Origin: CAYNTC01 sp964432925
Lineage (GTDB): Bacteria > Planctomycetota > Phycisphaerae > Sedimentisphaerales > Anaerobacaceae
DNA: 8,387 nucleotides
Direction of reading: 5' to 3'
NCBI GenBank assembly: GCA_964432925.1
Contig: CAYSPM010000126.1
Location: 1-8,387 of the forward strand
Part shown: piece by piece, positions 6,179 through 8,387 of the stretch
Position numbering within the stretch: the stretch's first letter is position 1
How the letters are laid out: every line of letters begins with the position of its first letter
Notes under the pieces: model-generated
Seen by the model: only the letters and a program-made list of their open reading frames with translations
Told to the model about the DNA's origin: nothing
Databases searched by the model: none
Program-made: the position numbers and the translations under genes

Positions 6179-6970
6179 ATGAGTGAGCGAGTTGACATCG
6201 GTAACAATGAGGTAGTGGCATCAGGGCTTGCATTTCATTGGGGTGCAGCCAGCGATGTAGGTAAGCTGCGAGAAGAAAATGAGGATGCTTATTTTATTGA
6301 GCCGGAGATAGGATTATTTTTAGTTTCCGATGGTATGGGTGGACATCGCGGGGGAGAACTCGCATCGAGAATAATCGTAGAAGATTTACCGCCTATGATC
6401 GAGAACGGGCTGGATAAACTTAGATCGCCAAGTCCACGAGCGATACGTTCTCTTTTGAGAAGGACAGTGGCTGAGCAAAGTAAGCAGTTACGGATGGAGG
6501 GAGGCAGTGAAAACGGCTACAAAGATATGGGGGCTACCGTAGCTATGGCTTTGTTGGTTAATGGAAGGGCTTATATTGCCAACATTGGCGATAGTAGGGT
6601 CTATCGTTTTCGCAAAGGGAGATTAGTTCAGCTTACGAAGGATCATTCTGTTGTATCCGAGCTTCTGGAGCGGGGAAAGATAGAGCCTGAAGAGGTCGAA
6701 AATCACGTAGCACAGGGCCAGATAACGCGTTATGTTGGAATGGACAGGATAGCTCGCGCGTATGTGCGGTCTTTTGCCCTTAGGCGAGGAGATCGATTGC
6801 TGTTGTGTACAGATGGTCTGACGGATATCGTGGACGACAAAGGTATTGCTGCGATCTTGAGCAAAGAACTGGATAGTCAAGGTTTCTGTGACACGCTGGT
6901 TAAGACAGCTAATGCGGGCGGTGGAACAGACAACGTTACTGTCATTATTGCTGATTGGCTTGGCTGTTAA
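6179..6970 (+). CDS. PP2C-family serine/threonine protein phosphatase
   Basis: This metal-dependent phosphatase of the PrpC/Stp type (263 aa from this start) is likely to reverse phosphorylation by the kinase encoded just upstream. Motifs are complete. Counting from this ATG they are GAASDVGKLREENEDA (22-37) with metal/phosphate residues, LVSDGMGG (48-55), MGATVA (117-122), ANIGDSRVYR (134-143), LTKDHS (152-157), ITRYVG (182-187), LLCTDGLTD (208-216) and GGGTDNVTV (247-255). The aspartates of SDGMGG, CTDG and GTDN are the binuclear metal ligands. The protein is a catalytic domain only, with no signal peptide or membrane segment. ATG 6179 is used here; an in-frame GTG at 6167 would add four residues, and neither has a clear Shine-Dalgarno. 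The gap to the kinase stop is about 43 nt with no promoter or terminator, so the two are probably one transcription unit. Confidence 0.93.
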   Translation: MSERVDIGNNEVVASGLAFHWGAASDVGKLREENEDAYFIEPEIGLFLVSDGMGGHRGGELASRIIVEDLPPMIENGLDKLRSPSPRAIRSLLRRTVAEQSKQLRMEGGSENGYKDMGATVAMALLVNGRAYIANIGDSRVYRFRKGRLVQLTKDHSVVSELLERGKIEPEEVENHVAQGQITRYVGMDRIARAYVRSFALRRGDRLLLCTDGLTDIVDDKGIAAILSKELDSQGFCDTLVKTANAGGGTDNVTVIIADWLGC

Positions 6971-6975
6971 TACCG

Positions 6976-7057
6976 GAGGCAGCATGCCAAACTTGCAAAT
7001 CACAGGTTAGCCATCCGGAGTAGATTGTTTCGGAGCTACCTGAAGTTTTGCTGCCTC
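6976..7057 (+). other. Long asymmetric hairpin after the phosphatase gene
   Basis: The segment 7031-7057 can pair along its whole 27-nt length with four blocks on the 5' side: GAGGCAGCA (6976-6984) with TGCTGCCTC (7049-7057), AAACTT (6989-6994) with AAGTTT (7043-7048), CAGGT/AGC (7003-7011, one bulged T) with GCTACCTG (7035-7042), and TCCG (7014-7017) with CGGA (7031-7034). All unpaired bases lie on the 5' strand (4, 8, 1 and 2 nt), plus a 13-nt apical loop. ACCG (6972-6975) and CGGT (7066-7069) could extend it. There is no T-run after the stem, so it is not a classical terminator. It may act as an RNA processing or stability element at the 3' end of the kinase-phosphatase message, an sRNA, or a palindromic mobile repeat. 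Confidence 0.6.
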
Positions 7058-7083
7058 GCTCCCAACGGTGGACAGGTATAACC

Positions 7084-7112
7084 TTGCAAGGATGGAAATT
7101 TCGCATTATGAT
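7084..7112 (+). promoter_or_regulatory. Sigma70-type promoter for the yhaM-like gene
   Basis: TTGCAA (7084-7089), a 17-nt spacer and TATGAT (7107-7112) lie about 39 bases before the ATG at 7151. The short leader contains GGAG (7141-7144) at 6-nt spacing from the start codon. This suggests the nuclease gene is transcribed on its own, downstream of the hairpin region. Confidence 0.55.
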
Positions 7113-7150
7113 AGGGCTGTTCGGATATAAATTCAGCGACGGAGCTTAAA

Positions 7151-8113
7151 ATGGCACACAAGTTTATTAATGAGATAGAACCGGGTGAGGCGATAGATGA
7201 CGTATACATGGTTAAGGAGCCGATTCTGCGAAGCACGACGAAGGGCGATTTGTACATCGCAATGTTTCTCTCGGATAAGACTGGCCAACTGAACGGACGG
7301 ATGTGGCAGGCGAGCGAAGAGATTTACAAAGCTCTGCCCAAACCCGGCTTCGTTCGCATTCAGGGCAGAAGCGAGCTTTACCAGAATAATCTTCAAATCA
7401 TTGTGAATAGCATTGCCGTTGTAGATCCAAGTAAGGTTTGTGTGGACGATTTTTTGGCCCACACGGATAGAGATATAAAGCAAATGTTCACCGAGCTAAG
7501 AAGCACCGTTGGCCAGGTGAGGAATCCACAGTTAAAGGCGTTGGTCGAGGAGTTTCTCACCGACCGTGAGCTTATGAAAAAATTTTGTCAGGCGCCAGGT
7601 GGAGTGAAGCTGCATCATGATTATATCGGGGGTTTGCTGGAGCATACATACGATATGCTGCAAGTTTCGGTTGCGATACTTCCTTTGTATCCACAGGTGC
7701 AGGCAGATTTAGTCCTGGCGGGGATATTCCTTCACGATATCGGCAAGACCGAAGAGCTTTCGTACGATATGGCATTTTCTTACACGGACTCCGGGCAATT
7801 GATTGGGCACATCGTTAAAAGTCTTCTTATGATAAATCAAAAGGCCGATGTTCTTAGGTCTAAAGGCACACAAATTGACCAGGCAATTATTGATACACTT
7901 GGGCACATTATCCTTTCACACCATGGGGAATATGAATTCGGCTCACCAAAGCTACCGGCCACACCCGAGGCATTTATGGTCTATTATATTGACGATCTGG
8001 ACGCCAAGCTCAACCAGGTGACCTCAGCGATCGATAATGAAATGAGCGATTCTAACTGGACGGCCTGGAAGAGCGCTTTGCAGACCCGGCTTTATCGCAA
8101 GCGCATTGAGTGA
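7151..8113 (+). CDS. yhaM: YhaM-like 3'-5' exoribonuclease (OB-fold plus HD domain)
   Basis: The 320 aa match the length and layout of the YhaM family, which degrades short RNA (and in some cases DNA) from the 3' end in the cytoplasm. An N-terminal OB-fold nucleic-acid-binding domain covers about residues 15-92, with TTKGDLYIAMFLSDKTGQL (29-47) and FVRIQGRSELYQNNLQI (67-83). An HD phosphohydrolase domain follows at about 150-290: HHDYIGGLLEHT (155-166), FLHDIGKTEEL with His195/Asp196 (193-203), IGH (218-220), LSHHGEYEFGSP (255-266) and YYIDDLDAKL (278-287). These supply the usual metal ligands. The ATG at 7151 has a GGAG ribosome site. It has its own promoter and a terminator about 95 bases after the stop, so it is probably monocistronic. 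Family assignment is strong; exact substrate preference is inferred from the family. Confidence 0.92.
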   Translation: MAHKFINEIEPGEAIDDVYMVKEPILRSTTKGDLYIAMFLSDKTGQLNGRMWQASEEIYKALPKPGFVRIQGRSELYQNNLQIIVNSIAVVDPSKVCVDDFLAHTDRDIKQMFTELRSTVGQVRNPQLKALVEEFLTDRELMKKFCQAPGGVKLHHDYIGGLLEHTYDMLQVSVAILPLYPQVQADLVLAGIFLHDIGKTEELSYDMAFSYTDSGQLIGHIVKSLLMINQKADVLRSKGTQIDQAIIDTLGHIILSHHGEYEFGSPKLPATPEAFMVYYIDDLDAKLNQVTSAIDNEMSDSNWTAWKSALQTRLYRKRIE

Positions 8114-8206
8114 TATGCATTCCGTATTATTATTTTTATTTTGGCGTTAGCATTTAGAATAGCAATAGAATCTGTGTTTGTGCCGATGAGCTTTGTAAAA
8201 AACGGT

Positions 8207-8245
8207 CCGGCGGGGCTATCCCCCCGCCTTAGCCCCGCCGGTTTT
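8207..8245 (+). terminator. GC-rich intrinsic terminator
   Basis: CCGGCGGGGCTA (8207-8218) and TAGCCCCGCCGG (8230-8241) form a perfect 12-bp stem with an 11-nt loop, followed by TTTTCTT. It lies about 95 bases after the yhaM-like stop. An A-run (8197-8202) on the other side could serve as the T-run for a leftward transcript, so it may work in both directions. The loop holds a second CCCCGCC that can pair with the same 5' arm, giving alternative folds. Confidence 0.8.
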
Positions 8246-8387
8246 CTTCGGCGGTGGCATTCGGCTTGCGAATTTTGTTTGTGCTGTTAGTTTGGCAATA
8301 TCGAGTAATTCATGGATTGGCTAAGTCTTTTCTGTGGGGGGTGACAACGTTATGTCACACCTTCTGTAAAAAACTACTATTTCTCGC
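8246..8387. other. Terminal intergenic stretch without a recognisable gene
   Basis: No open frame of meaningful length or RNA gene is visible here. A small palindrome, GTGACA (8341-8346) and TGTCAC (8353-8358) around a 6-nt centre, could be an operator for a gene beyond the window. A minus-strand frame of about 20 codons is open from the window edge and ends near 8322. It could be the tail of a leftward gene but is too short to judge. Confidence 0.35.

Noticed and set aside
6976..7057. Integron attC recombination site
   Set aside because: The one-sided bulges are suggestive, but I find no proper RYYYAAC/GTTRRRY core pair at the base of the stem and no integrase or cassette genes nearby.
8341..8358. 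CRP/FNR-type operator
   Set aside because: GTGACA-N6-TGTCAC is symmetric, but the GTGA and TCAC half-sites are 10 bases apart, not the 6 of a CRP site, and the regulated gene is outside the window.

Overview
The window is bacterial chromosomal DNA with compact genes, short intergenic gaps and sigma70-type promoters. The gene styles point to Planctomycetota, perhaps a Phycisphaerae-like lineage: a Tat-exported sugar isomerase, a DUF4416 protein, a soluble Hanks-type kinase ending in zinc ribbons, and a dispersed repeat inside a housekeeping gene. This placement is an inference from gene content; no rRNA or other marker was available to test it.

Minus strand, 4499 down to 17: four genes read leftwards. 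They are prolyl-tRNA synthetase (proS), a Tat-signal hydroxypyruvate-isomerase-like TIM-barrel protein, a DUF4416 protein, and a WecA/TagO/MraY-type polyprenyl-phosphate sugar-phosphate transferase. The last three are tightly packed: a 4-nt gap, then a 4-nt TTGA stop/start overlap. Good promoter matches stand before proS and before the isomerase gene. proS carries an in-frame insert of about 22 codons that looks like a dispersed palindromic repeat.

Centre, 4500-4803: a divergent intergenic region with back-to-back promoters for proS (leftward) and the kinase gene (rightward).

Plus strand, 4804 to 8113: a serine/threonine kinase with four C-terminal zinc-ribbon units, then a PP2C-family phosphatase in the same transcription unit. 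Together they look like a writer/eraser pair for protein phosphorylation. Next come a strongly structured intergenic segment (an asymmetric hairpin of 27 pairs), a separate promoter, and a YhaM-like OB-fold plus HD-domain nuclease. A GC-rich intrinsic terminator follows at about 8207-8245. The last 140 bases hold a small palindrome and no recognisable gene.

The points most worth a second look are the kinase with four zinc ribbons and an altered catalytic loop (HCDVTPGN), its phosphatase partner, the long one-sided-bulge hairpin at 6976-7057, and the repeat inserted in proS.
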